The notes beneath the pieces were generated by a model. That model was not told the origin of the DNA. It saw only the letters and a program-made list of their open reading frames with translations, and ran no database searches. Shown here in pieces: positions 24,879 to 33,240 of a stretch of DNA of 51,754 bases. How positions within the stretch are numbered: the stretch's first letter is position 1; the number at the start of each line of letters is the position of its first letter. The DNA comes from PALSA-1196 sp036833805 (lineage in GTDB: Bacteria > Pseudomonadota > Gammaproteobacteria > Steroidobacterales > Steroidobacteraceae): positions 1-51,754 of the forward strand of contig DAITPA010000006.1 of NCBI GenBank assembly GCA_036833805.1. The letters run 5' to 3'. The position numbers and the translations under genes are program-made.

Positions 24879-26654
24879 ATGATCTCGCTTGCGCAAGTCG
24901 CGATTCTTCTGACCGCGGCCGTTGTCGCAGTCTCGCTGTTCCGGCTCCTGAAGATGTCTTCGATCCTGGGCTTCCTCGCCGCGGGACTCGTCATCGGGCC
25001 GTGGGGCCTGCGGCTCATCACGGATGTGTCGAGCATTCTGCACGCCTCGGAATTTGGCGTCGTGCTGCTCCTTTTTATCATCGGGCTGGAGCTGCAGCCG
25101 ACCCGGCTGTGGGTGATGCGGCGCACGGTCTTTGGGCTGGGCTCCGTGCAAGTCGTGTCGTGCAGCGTGGTCCTCGGTGCTACGGTGTGGTGGGCGGGAC
25201 TTGCTCCGCTGACGGCGGCGGTTGTCGGCTTCGGCCTGTCGCTGTCCTCGACCCCGCTGGTTCTGCAGGTTCTGGCGGAACGCGATCAACTGAAGACCAA
25301 GTACGGGCGAGCGGCCTTCGGAATTCTCCTGTTTCAGGATCTCGCCGTGCTGCCGATGCTGGCGGTGCTGCCGTTGCTGTCGCCGCTTTCGCAAACGCCG
25401 CAGTCGGGCCCGCCGTGGTGGCTGGCGCTCGTCAAGCTCTTTGCGGTTATCGCAATCGTGACCGTCGGCGGGCGGCTCGTACTGCGCCCGGCGCTTAGAA
25501 TCGTGGCGCGCATCCGGGTGACGGAAGTATTCACGGCCGCAGCGCTTCTCACGGTCATCGCAACCGCGCTCCTCGTCAATGAGGTGGGGCTGTCGATGAC
25601 GCTCGGTGCGTTCCTCGCAGGCGTGGTGCTCGCCGACAGCGAGTTCCGCCACGAGCTCGAGGCGGACATCGAGCCCTTCAAGGGACTGCTCCTCGGCCTG
25701 TTCTTCATCGCAGTCGGAATGTCCGCCAATGTGGGCCTGCTCAGCGCCGAGCCGCTGCACGTCATCGAGGCGACCCTCGGGTATCTCGCTCTGAAGATCA
25801 TAGTCGTCGCCGCGGTCGGCAGACTCACGCGCCATGAGACGCTTGCCTCTTGGCGCATGGGCTTTACGCTGCCGGCCGGCGGCGAGTTTGCCTTCGTACT
25901 TTTCACTCTCGCGGCGCGCCAGCACATTCTGGATGCACACCTTGCGGACTTTCTCGTGCTGGTCGTTACCTTGTCGATGATGATCGGACCGCTCATTCTG
26001 GGACTGCACGACCGCGTGCGACGGTCGCTCGTGAAAGCGGACTCCGGCCCCTACGACACGATCGACGAACGCGATAGCCGCGTCATCGTCGCAGGCTTCG
26101 GCCGTGTCGGTCAGATCGTCTCGCGCGTGCTGCGCGCGCGCCATATCAATTTTACGGCCTTGGATTCAAGTCAAACGCACGTCGACTTCGTGCGCCGCTT
26201 TGGCAACAAGATCTATTACGGCGATGCTTCACGGCTCGACCTGCTGCGCGCAGCGGGCGCCGAGTCGGCCGACATCTTCGTACTCGCAATCGATGACGTT
26301 GAAGCATCCGTGCGCACCGCGGAGATCGTGCACACCAACTTTCCGGGCCTGAAGATTCTGGCGCGCGCCAGAAATCGCCAGCACGCCTTTTCCCTCATGG
26401 ACCACGGCGTTGACTACATCATCCGTGAGACCTACGGCTCGAGCCTGGAGTTGGCCGAAGCGGTGCTAACGAGACTCGGCGATACGCCGGCTGCGGCGCG
26501 CGCGTCGGTCAAGAAGTTCAGGCAGCACGACGAGAAGACGCTCGTCGAGCAGTACGCGATCAAGGAAGACGAAGTGAAGTTCATGGCGGCCGCGCGCGAG
26601 TCGGCGCAGCAGCTCGAGAAGCTCTTTGAGGCTGATGCGGCGAAGACCAACTAG
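24879..26654 (+). CDS. Kef-type K+/H+ antiporter (CPA2) with TrkA-N domain
   Basis: 591 aa. About twelve membrane helices fill residues 1-380, with the CPA2 features G-F-L-A-A-G-L-V-I-G-P and L-L-F-I-I-G-L-E-L and the F-Q-D-L-A-V-L-P turn. A cytosolic RCK/TrkA-N Rossmann domain follows (V-I-V-A-G-F-G-R-V-G-Q-I-V at about 390, then Y-Y-G-D-A-S-R). The C-terminal 60 residues are charged and helical. It is likely a glutathione-gated or nucleotide-gated potassium efflux system like KefB/KefC, working at the inner membrane in electrophile or osmotic stress. No KefF/KefG partner is adjacent; a pirin gene is. Confidence 0.92.
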   Translation: MISLAQVAILLTAAVVAVSLFRLLKMSSILGFLAAGLVIGPWGLRLITDVSSILHASEFGVVLLLFIIGLELQPTRLWVMRRTVFGLGSVQVVSCSVVLGATVWWAGLAPLTAAVVGFGLSLSSTPLVLQVLAERDQLKTKYGRAAFGILLFQDLAVLPMLAVLPLLSPLSQTPQSGPPWWLALVKLFAVIAIVTVGGRLVLRPALRIVARIRVTEVFTAAALLTVIATALLVNEVGLSMTLGAFLAGVVLADSEFRHELEADIEPFKGLLLGLFFIAVGMSANVGLLSAEPLHVIEATLGYLALKIIVVAAVGRLTRHETLASWRMGFTLPAGGEFAFVLFTLAARQHILDAHLADFLVLVVTLSMMIGPLILGLHDRVRRSLVKADSGPYDTIDERDSRVIVAGFGRVGQIVSRVLRARHINFTALDSSQTHVDFVRRFGNKIYYGDASRLDLLRAAGAESADIFVLAIDDVEASVRTAEIVHTNFPGLKILARARNRQHAFSLMDHGVDYIIRETYGSSLELAEAVLTRLGDTPAAARASVKKFRQHDEKTLVEQYAIKEDEVKFMAAARESAQQLEKLFEADAAKTN

Positions 26655-26684
26655 TGCACACGCGGCTGGTATGCTCGCGCTCAA

Positions 26685-27308
26685 ATGGACGAAGCGCGCC
26701 GGGTGCGAGAATTCTGGTTCGGCAAGCTGCCGCTCGGGCACGAGGCGCTTGCCGAACGCATGCGGGTATGGTTTGCCGGTGAGGACTCGCCCAAGCTCGC
26801 GCAGGAGTGCGATGCCGCGCTGCGCGCCGAATTTGCGCCACAGGTGGAGGCTGCGCTGCGCGGCGAGCTCGCAAGCTGGGCGGACGGCCCGCGTCGGCGC
26901 CTGAGCCTCATCATTCTGCTCGACCAGTTTCCGAGGAACATCTATCGCGGACGCGCCCGCGCCTTTGCGGGGGATGAGCAGGCGGTGAGCCTCGCCCTGT
27001 CAGGGATGCAGTCCGGCGCAGATGCGGCTTTGGATCCGGTCGAGCGGATCTTCTTCTATATGCCGCTACAACATTGTGAATCCGTGGACGTGCAGGAAGA
27101 GTCGGTCGCAGCCTACCGGCGCCTCTTGCGCGAGGCGCCGCAAGAGCTGAGCGACACCTTTGCCGAGACACTGAAGTTCGCCGAGCTGCACGCACAGCTG
27201 ATCCGCCGCTTCGGGCGCTTTCCGCATCGCAATCGCGTCCTCAGACGCGACTCGACCGCGGCGGAAGCAGCCTACATGCGGCACCGCGAAAGCTTCGGAC
27301 AGACCTAA
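26685..27308 (+). CDS. DUF924 family protein
   Basis: 207 aa. It starts with the family's V-R-E-F-W-F-G and contains L-I-I-L-L-D-Q-F-P-R-N-I-Y-R-G, A-F-A-G-D, the F-F-Y-M-P-L-Q-H block and R-F-G-R-F-P-H-R-N, all diagnostic of DUF924. The fold is all-helical and TPR-like; the function is not known. It is 30 bases after the antiporter gene on the same strand and converges on cbpM. Confidence 0.93.
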   Translation: MDEARRVREFWFGKLPLGHEALAERMRVWFAGEDSPKLAQECDAALRAEFAPQVEAALRGELASWADGPRRRLSLIILLDQFPRNIYRGRARAFAGDEQAVSLALSGMQSGADAALDPVERIFFYMPLQHCESVDVQEESVAAYRRLLREAPQELSDTFAETLKFAELHAQLIRRFGRFPHRNRVLRRDSTAAEAAYMRHRESFGQT

Positions 27309-27318
27309 CGCGCTGCGC

Positions 27319-27657
27319 CTAATCGCGCTCGTCGCTCATGTGCAAGCAGCGCTCGAGCGCTCGCAGGCGCCCCTCAAGCTCGCGCCGCGCTTCAAGGAGC
27401 TCCACCGCGAGCGCCGCGCCCGTGACATTTACGCCGAGGTCACGCATCAGCCGCGCCGCGGTACGCAGGCGCACAAGTTCGCGCGCCGACACCTGCCACT
27501 CCTCGGGCTCATTGCCGCGCGGCGTGACGAGACCGAGCTCGGCAAGCTCAATCACCACGTCGAAGTCGATCTGGCTTGCCCGGCACACCTGCGTGAGAGA
27601 GAGCCATTCGCCTTCGGCTGACACCTGCGCCTCATAGGTCCTCGTCACTGTGGTCAT
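27319..27657 (-). CDS. cbpM: Chaperone modulator CbpM
   Basis: 112 aa, MerR-like helix-turn-helix fold followed by a helical part ending in E-A-R-R-E-L-E-G-R-L-R-A-L-E. The E-G-E-W-L-S-L-T-Q-V-C-R-A-S start and the adjacency (three bases) to cbpA identify it. CbpM binds the J-domain of CbpA and limits both its co-chaperone and DNA-binding activity. It is the second gene of the pair. Confidence 0.9.
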   Translation of the reverse strand: MTTVTRTYEAQVSAEGEWLSLTQVCRASQIDFDVVIELAELGLVTPRGNEPEEWQVSARELVRLRTAARLMRDLGVNVTGAALAVELLEARRELEGRLRALERCLHMSDERD

Positions 27658-27660
27658 GTC

Positions 27661-28611
27661 TTAGCTCCCGAGATTGGCGCGCGGATTGAAGGCGAGCTCG
27701 CGGCTCATCTGTTCATAAAATGCGCGTGCCTTGGGCGAGTCCGCCGGCGGCAGCGCAATCGACAGCTGCAGATATTCATCGCCGGGCGGATCCCCGGGCA
27801 GGCCGCGGCCACGCAAACGCAGCTTCTGTCCCGCCCGCGCGTGCTCGGGAATGCGCATCTGCACAGGCCCACCTAATGTTGGCACCGTGACCGAGGCGCC
27901 GAGCGCAGCCTCCCACGGCGCAATAGGCAAAATCACCGTGACGTCGCGGCCGTCGAGTTGATAGAGCTGGTGCGGCCGGATATGCACCTCGAGATACAGA
28001 TCCCCCGCACGTCCGTTGCCTTGAGCAGGCTCGCCCTGTCCGGAGAGCCGCAATTGCTGTCCATCGGTCAAGCCCGCCGGGATCGTGACTTTCACCTCAT
28101 GAGCGAGCATCTCGAGGCTGCCGTCGGGCTTGGGCTGCGGACGTCGCAGCGACAGCATGCGCGCACCGCCGCTGAAGGCCTCCTCAAGATCAATATCGAC
28201 GCGCGCATGATGGTCGCGGCCGCCGCGGCGCGCGCCCTCGCCCGCCTGCGAAAACGCGCCTCCGCCGCCAAACAACGAGGAGAAAAAATCGCTGAACTGC
28301 GAATCCGCCTCGGAACCGCCATGCTGCCGCGGCCGGCCGCGAAACTCGAAACCGCTCCCCCAATCAGGTGGCGGGCGAAAATCCTGGCCGCTCTTTGCTT
28401 CGTTGCCGAGCTGATCGTAGGCCGCACGCTTCTCGGGGTCTTTCAAGACCTCGTAGGCCTCCTGAACCTCCTTGAACTTGGCCTCCGCGTTCGGCTCCTT
28501 GCTGACATCAGGATGGTACTTGCGGGCAAGCCTGCGGTAGACCTTCTTGATCCCATCCGCCGTCGCGGTCCGCGTCACACCCAGTGTCTGGTAATAGTCC
28601 CGGAATTCCAT
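27661..28611 (-). CDS. cbpA: DnaJ-type co-chaperone, curved-DNA-binding protein CbpA
   Basis: 316 aa. The J-domain (1-70) has the H-P-D triad at 33-35 in K-Y-H-P-D-V-S. A Gly/Phe-rich linker follows, and then the two beta-barrel substrate-binding domains (L-T-D-G-Q-Q-L-R-L-S-G-Q-G and G-Q-K-L-R-L-R-G-R-G-L-P-G). It lacks the DnaJ zinc-finger repeats, so it is CbpA/type II. It stimulates DnaK and binds DNA. The upstream region has AGGA nine bases before the ATG but neither a CIRCE element nor a clear sigma32 promoter. Confidence 0.95.
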   Translation of the reverse strand: MEFRDYYQTLGVTRTATADGIKKVYRRLARKYHPDVSKEPNAEAKFKEVQEAYEVLKDPEKRAAYDQLGNEAKSGQDFRPPPDWGSGFEFRGRPRQHGGSEADSQFSDFFSSLFGGGGAFSQAGEGARRGGRDHHARVDIDLEEAFSGGARMLSLRRPQPKPDGSLEMLAHEVKVTIPAGLTDGQQLRLSGQGEPAQGNGRAGDLYLEVHIRPHQLYQLDGRDVTVILPIAPWEAALGASVTVPTLGGPVQMRIPEHARAGQKLRLRGRGLPGDPPGDEYLQLSIALPPADSPKARAFYEQMSRELAFNPRANLGS

Positions 28612-28785
28612 GAACCGATCCTAAGCTCCTCGTGCGCGCCCGCTGGCAGCGCGCGTTAAATGCCGTGAATGTTGATCTTCCATGCGCGCAAATCCTTTCG
28701 TTTGTCGTAACACATCGCACTTTCTAGTGTAGCAGCGAACTTGCACGACCCGCGGGCGACCCGCGACTGCCACCAGCAGATCGCC

Positions 28786-29343
28786 ATGACGCATACCCCG
28801 ATCCGTCATCTTATAAAGCCACGCGCCGCTCGCGCCCTTGTGACGACGGTGCTGCTGGCATCCGCTGCACGCGCGCAGGATCAATCGCAGGCACTCGTCT
28901 TGACGGCCTACGTCAATGCGGCGGGCAGTTCGGACCTGACTGCGGGCAAATATGCCGCCGCAGTTGCGCAAATCAAGCCGCGCAAGCGTGCGTGCGCGTA
29001 CCGCAGCGCCATGACCGACACAAGTCTATGTGTCGCCTACATCGCGATGCGGGATCTGCCTGCTGCGCGCACGGCGTGCGACGCGGCGGTCAGCGCGGAA
29101 CAGGCCGAGCACGTCGGCTTATCGGTTTGGAACTCTAATGCCCGCACGCATCCGAACCGGCAGCTTGCGCGCGCCGGCTCGAACCCGCGCGGTTACTGAT
29201 GATGTGCCGCTCGACAAGGCGGCCGCAGAAGATGATCTTGCCAAGAGGCGGCAGCCGCTGCGCCCGAGGCGCTCTTCGTACGGCGTTATTCTGAGGTGCT
29301 CAACACCGAGCGCCGGATGCGTGAAGTGCGCCACCGGACCTAA
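28786..29343 (+). pseudogene. Frameshifted TPR-like exported protein
   Basis: The ATG at 28786 begins a signal peptide (A-L-V-T-T-V-L-L-A-S-A-A-R-A) and a helical-repeat region with C-V-A-Y-I-A-M-R-D-L-P-A-A-R-T-A-C-D-A-A-V. The frame runs out at 29199. Homologous-looking continuation lies in other frames: D-D-V-P-L-D-K-A-A-A-E-D-D-L-A-K, then A-A-A-A-A-P-E-A-L-F-V-R-R-Y-S-E-V-L-N ending at TAA 29341-29343. At least two frameshifts break it. The pattern resembles small tetratricopeptide proteins of the periplasm. Confidence 0.6.
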
Positions 29344-29382
29344 AAAAGACGCCGCGTGCGGGGGAAATCGCAGCGCGGCGTC
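29341..29382 (-). terminator. Intrinsic terminator on the minus strand
   Basis: On the minus strand GACGCCGCG (29382-29374) and CGCGGCGTC (29356-29348) form a perfect nine-pair stem with a 17-base loop, followed by six U residues. It should end transcripts of the SPOR lipoprotein gene, about 225 bases past its stop. Its U-run overlaps the stop of the opposing pseudogene. Confidence 0.78.
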
Positions 29383-29608
29383 GGAGGTGCAAACACCGGG
29401 GACGATGTTCACACGCTTGATACGTCGCGACCGGGGAAAGTCGCGCGTATGCCTCTCGCGTAACCCAAACGAGCCACGCAGATTTGGTATAGCAAGGCCT
29501 GTGCTACTGCACATATGTCTTATGAAACAATGTCTTATGGATCTGCGCGCTCCGGCGTACAGGTGACGTGAATTGTCAGCTTTGGACTTGCACGTCCAAA
29601 TGTGTGCT

Positions 29609-30316
29609 TCAGCGTTTGGCGACGACACACGCCTGCGCGTGCTTCTTCAGTTGGGCGCACAGCGCGCGGGCGCGTGCTTCGCTCGGGACTTTCGCCTTCA
29701 ACCGGTACACATGCCGCCCCTTCGAGGTCTTGCCACTTTCGACCTCGGAGACCGTGCCATGAAGCTGCGTTCCAAAGCGCGCCATGAGCCGTCGCCACTG
29801 GCTTTGCGCCTTCGCCTGTGTGGAGAAAGCGCCCAATTGCACGCTGTAGCCGGCGCTTCTTGCGGGAGGCGCGGCAGGCGCCGGTTGTGACGCCGGCGGC
29901 GGGGGTGGTGCTTGGGATGCAGGCGCGTTGGCGACTTGCGGCGCGCTCGCGGGCTGCGGCGCGGCAGTAGCTGACGCAGCGGCAGTGCCGCCATTCAAGC
30001 CAAAATTCTCGATACGGATGCGCGCTTCATGAGCGGACTTCGCCTGCGGATGCGCGGCGAGGAATTGCCGGTACGCATCCGCGGTATCGGTGCTGCTCGC
30101 GCGCTGCCAGTCACGATCCTCGCTGAGTTGCACGACTCGTGTCTGCGCTTCGTTCGTGCGCGCGCTCTGCGGATGCTCTTTGACGAACTCCTCGTACGCC
30201 TCGATCGTGTCGGCCGCCTGAGCGGAATGCCAATCGCGCTTCTCGTGACTGCAGCCGCTCGCGGCCGCGAGCATCGCGACGCTCAATAAGATCACACACG
30301 CGTGCGCAAGCCTCAT
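29609..30316 (-). CDS. SPOR-domain lipoprotein with two TPR-like repeats
   Basis: 235 aa from the ATG with GGGGAG four bases upstream (the frame also opens at 30337). A signal peptide ends in A-A-A-S-G-C, a lipobox. Two helical repeats of about 38 residues follow (D-W-H-S-A ... A-Y-E-E-F-V-K-E-H-P-Q-S-A and D-W-Q-R-A ... A-Y-R-Q-F-L-A-A-H-P-Q-A-K). After a Pro/Ala-rich linker comes a SPOR domain (Y-S-V-Q-L-G-A-F-S to the end). SPOR domains bind denuded septal peptidoglycan, so the protein probably sits in the periplasm at the division site. It is divergent from the bactofilin gene. Confidence 0.9.
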   Translation of the reverse strand: MRLAHACVILLSVAMLAAASGCSHEKRDWHSAQAADTIEAYEEFVKEHPQSARTNEAQTRVVQLSEDRDWQRASSTDTADAYRQFLAAHPQAKSAHEARIRIENFGLNGGTAAASATAAPQPASAPQVANAPASQAPPPPPASQPAPAAPPARSAGYSVQLGAFSTQAKAQSQWRRLMARFGTQLHGTVSEVESGKTSKGRHVYRLKAKVPSEARARALCAQLKKHAQACVVAKR

Positions 30317-30400
30317 CTTATCTCCCCACCTTTGCATTCGGCGGCGAGTATTCTAGCGGGCGCCGCGAGCGGCAAGGCGCGGAACTTCACGAGGTGATGC

Positions 30401-30799
30401 GTGAGCGACAAGCCAAAGCGGCGACTCCTCGACCAGGTCAGCGGCGCCCCGACCTTCGTCGCGGCGGGCTGCCGGATCACCGGCGACCTCGAGACGCCTG
30501 GTCCGGTGGTCGTCTGCGGCACTGTGCGCGGCGACGCCAAGATCGGCGGCGCTTTATCGATGGCGATCGGATCCGTCTGGGAAGGCGAGGTGCGCGCGCA
30601 GCACGCCGTGATTGCAGGCAGTATCAGCGGCAAGCTCATCGTGGCCGAAAAGCTTGAAATTGGCTCGAGTGCGCGAATCCGTGCCGACGTCGTGGCGCGC
30701 AGCATTGCGCTTGCAAAAGGCGCCGTCATCGAGGGCGCGGTGCAGGTGACGAGCGGTCAGCCGATCGTGAAATTCGAAGAGAAGCGCGGCGCGTCCTAA
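30401..30799 (+). CDS. Bactofilin (polymer-forming cytoskeletal protein)
   Basis: 132 aa, starting at GTG with GAGG six bases before. The middle (about 20-110) is the bactofilin beta-helix with regularly spaced Gly/Val: I-T-G-D-L-E-T-P-G-P-V-V-V-C-G-T-V-R-G-D and I-A-G-S-I-S-G-K-L-I. Short unordered tails flank it. Bactofilins assemble without nucleotide into membrane-associated filaments that organise cell-wall synthesis or polar structures. It is divergent from the SPOR lipoprotein gene, which fits a role in envelope shape. It overlaps the convergent hydrolase gene by four bases. Confidence 0.93.
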   Translation: MSDKPKRRLLDQVSGAPTFVAAGCRITGDLETPGPVVVCGTVRGDAKIGGALSMAIGSVWEGEVRAQHAVIAGSISGKLIVAEKLEIGSSARIRADVVARSIALAKGAVIEGAVQVTSGQPIVKFEEKRGAS

Positions 30800-31812
30800 G
30801 CCTGCACAACCTCGGGTAATGCGCTCGCCAACTGCGCAACGATCCGGCGTTCGACCCAGCTCGGGGCGGCGAGATTCTCTAGAAAACCGCAGTGCCCGCC
30901 GTGGCGCGTGACGATCACGGACAGCGCGGCCGGCTGCGCGAGCTTCTTAAGGCCCGCAATCGGAATGATCGGGTCATCGTGCGCGGTGATGAGACTCGAC
31001 GGTACGTCGAGCTTCGCGAGCTCATCGCCCGTAATGGCATAGCCGTTCAAATATTCATCGAGACTTGCAAATTCCGTATAGCGAAGCACGAGCTGTTCAG
31101 TGAGGAGCCGCAGGTCGGGCACGCGTGCGAACTCGGTAAAATCGTAGTCGCCCGGCCACGCTGCCTGCTTCTTGAAGAGCGAGGCGAGCCATTTGCGCAC
31201 GAAATACCGGTGATACGGCCGAAACCCATCCTCGAGCGCTGCCAGCGTCGCGCCCGGATCGAGCACCGGGGATACCGCGATCACGTTTGCAATCTCAAGG
31301 CCGGCGTCAGCCTGTGCGGCGACCCGCAGCATGAAATTTCCGCCGAGTGAGAAGCCGATGAGATGCAGCGGCTTGCCGGCAAACATTTCCTGCAGGCGCC
31401 GAATGGACCCCTGCACCTCCGGCAGACGACACGAATGGAACAGCTCACGGTTCAGGTGATGCGTATCGCCGTGATCGCGCAGATTGAGGCGCACGACGTC
31501 GAACCCCAGATCAAAAAGCTGTTGCGCGAGCGACAGAATATAGAGCGCTTCGGCGTTGCCCTCCCAGCCATGGACGAGGACCGCGACCCGCGCGGCGCGC
31601 GCGATCCCGCAGCGCGCTGGATCGGAATGGAAACACTGCAGGCGCACGCCGTCGCCACAATCGAGGAGAATCTCACGGCTCGCGGCGCGCAGTGTCGCCG
31701 TGCGTGGCATCATCCAGCGCCGCCGCACCGGCAGGCTCGGCAGAACGGACTGCAGATGGCGATTGCGCAGCCATCGAGGCGGACGAAAATCGTCGTCTAT
31801 AACTAAAGCCAC
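30796..31812 (-). CDS. YheT-family alpha/beta hydrolase
   Basis: 338 aa from a GTG at 31812, 19 bases after the stop of the gene upstream; the frame is open further but that part overlaps the response-regulator gene. The family hallmark R-N-R-H-L-Q-S-V-L-P is near the N-terminus. The nucleophile elbow is G-F-S-L-G-G-N-F, and the late His is in R-H-G-G-H-C-G-F-L. The H-G-W-E-G oxyanion strand is present. Relatives are putative esterases of unknown substrate, yheT in E. coli. No good ribosome binding site precedes the GTG. Confidence 0.85.
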   Translation of the reverse strand: MALVIDDDFRPPRWLRNRHLQSVLPSLPVRRRWMMPRTATLRAASREILLDCGDGVRLQCFHSDPARCGIARAARVAVLVHGWEGNAEALYILSLAQQLFDLGFDVVRLNLRDHGDTHHLNRELFHSCRLPEVQGSIRRLQEMFAGKPLHLIGFSLGGNFMLRVAAQADAGLEIANVIAVSPVLDPGATLAALEDGFRPYHRYFVRKWLASLFKKQAAWPGDYDFTEFARVPDLRLLTEQLVLRYTEFASLDEYLNGYAITGDELAKLDVPSSLITAHDDPIIPIAGLKKLAQPAALSVIVTRHGGHCGFLENLAAPSWVERRIVAQLASALPEVVQA

Positions 31813-31831
31813 GATCGGGAAAGACGCGGTG

Positions 31832-33112
31832 TCAGGGCAGGCGGATTTCGATGCGGTTATTGGCGGTGCCCGCGCGGTTCCACTGGCCCGCAGTGAGGTC
31901 CGGCGAAACCTGCGGATACGGCAGCACCATCGCCGCCGCATCGCCCGGCGTCAGCTGCACATCGAGCGCGCCGTGGGTCGTGTGGCGAATCTCGCCCAAG
32001 AGATTTGCAAACGGCAGTGAAACGCGCGGCGCGGGCTGCTGCGCTGCCTCGCGTGCGCTCGTGACCTGGTCGCATTTCGCAAACGGCAGCTCATCGGGTG
32101 CCAGCGAATAGCCGTCGGTGGCATTGCCGACGAGGCAGAAGCGGCCGGGGAAGCTCTTGATCGCAACGACACCGCTGTATTTTTCCGCGGCCAGCCGGTA
32201 AAGAAGCTGACTCATCCGCTCCAGCCGTGCTCCGCCCAAGGGGTCTTCGCTGTAGGGAACACTCTCGATGATCGGCTGCGCTGCGAGCGGCGCGGCGGGT
32301 TTCTGCGGATTCGGGTTTTGCAGCGCCGGCGCCTTCGCAGGCGCGCGCGCAACGAGCGCCGCGCCGCGCGCGGGCGAGGCTTCATTGAGGTTGACCTCAT
32401 GGCGCCAGAGTGCGGTGCTGACGATAGCGGCCGCCACAGCGATGCTCGCAACCGTCCAGCCCCAAGAGCGCGGCTCGGAGGTTCCGAGGGCCGGCACCGC
32501 CGGCACCGGCAAAACATCCAGCAGCATGGCGCGTAGGTTTGCGGTCAGACGCTCGAACTGGCTGTCTATACGGTTATCGATATTCGCTGTGAACGCGTGA
32601 CGCAGTTCAGCGAGATGCTCGCGCAGCGTCGCTTCGCTGAGCAATGCATGCGTACCGGTTGCCGTTTCTGCTGCGCTCCCAGCCTGGAGCGAACCGATGG
32701 TGAGCGGGCGAAAGCTCGACTGGCTGGAGGTGCGCCGGTCGGGAACCAGATGCAGCTGGTACAAGACCTTTGAGACATCAGCGTGCTTGATCTGCTTCGG
32801 CAGGACCCCCACTGCTCCCAATGCACGCGCCTGCCCGAGATACAGCTCGCCCTCTTGGGATGTGTACATCATGATCGGGATCGTCGCGGTCTGCGGATTG
32901 TTCTTGATCGCCTGCAAGGCCTGAAAGCCATCCATGCCCGGCATCAAATGATCCATGAAGATCACGTCGGGTCGATGATGGGCGAGGTACTCGATCGCGA
33001 GCTCGGCGTTCTCGGTCGTGTCGACGTCGAGCTCGTATTTTTCCAGGATGCGGGACAGAAACACGCGCGCTGACTTGGAGTCGTCGACGATCAACGCGCG
33101 CTTGGAACTCAT
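31832..33112 (-). CDS. Response regulator: receiver domain, membrane anchor, unknown C-terminal domain
   Basis: 426 aa. Residues 1-122 are a complete receiver: acidic pair Asp10-Asp11, phospho-acceptor Asp54 (I-F-M-D-H-L-M-P), Thr84 and Lys106 (L-P-K-Q). A helical linker (150-200) leads to a single membrane helix at about 217-236. After an Ala/Pro-rich stretch, residues 300-426 form an unrecognised domain with two Cys (R-F-C-L-V-G and A-K-C-D-Q) and an OmpA-like last line N-N-R-I-E-I-R-L-P. Unusually for a response regulator, the output part should be periplasmic. No histidine kinase is adjacent; the YheT-like gene follows by 19 bases. Confidence 0.88.
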   Translation of the reverse strand: MSSKRALIVDDSKSARVFLSRILEKYELDVDTTENAELAIEYLAHHRPDVIFMDHLMPGMDGFQALQAIKNNPQTATIPIMMYTSQEGELYLGQARALGAVGVLPKQIKHADVSKVLYQLHLVPDRRTSSQSSFRPLTIGSLQAGSAAETATGTHALLSEATLREHLAELRHAFTANIDNRIDSQFERLTANLRAMLLDVLPVPAVPALGTSEPRSWGWTVASIAVAAAIVSTALWRHEVNLNEASPARGAALVARAPAKAPALQNPNPQKPAAPLAAQPIIESVPYSEDPLGGARLERMSQLLYRLAAEKYSGVVAIKSFPGRFCLVGNATDGYSLAPDELPFAKCDQVTSAREAAQQPAPRVSLPFANLLGEIRHTTHGALDVQLTPGDAAAMVLPYPQVSPDLTAGQWNRAGTANNRIEIRLP

Positions 33113-33240
33113 GCCCGCTCCGGGAAAGCAAAGCCCATAAGGCGGACAGCAGTGTAGCGCAGAACATCAGCACTTCGAGCTGCCGGCGCACGCGCGTGCA
33201 GCCATGCGGCCGCTGTCGCAGGTTTACGACGGTGAATAGG

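Noticed and set aside
24762..26144. 460-codon open frame opposite the Kef-type antiporter
   Set aside because: The protein is an implausible run of Arg/Gln/His/Asp, the usual antisense pattern of a GC-rich membrane protein gene.
28612..28740. Possible heat-shock promoter or CIRCE in front of cbpA
   Set aside because: Searched because of the rpoH finding; no CTTGAA/CCCCAT pair and no CIRCE-like repeat is present.
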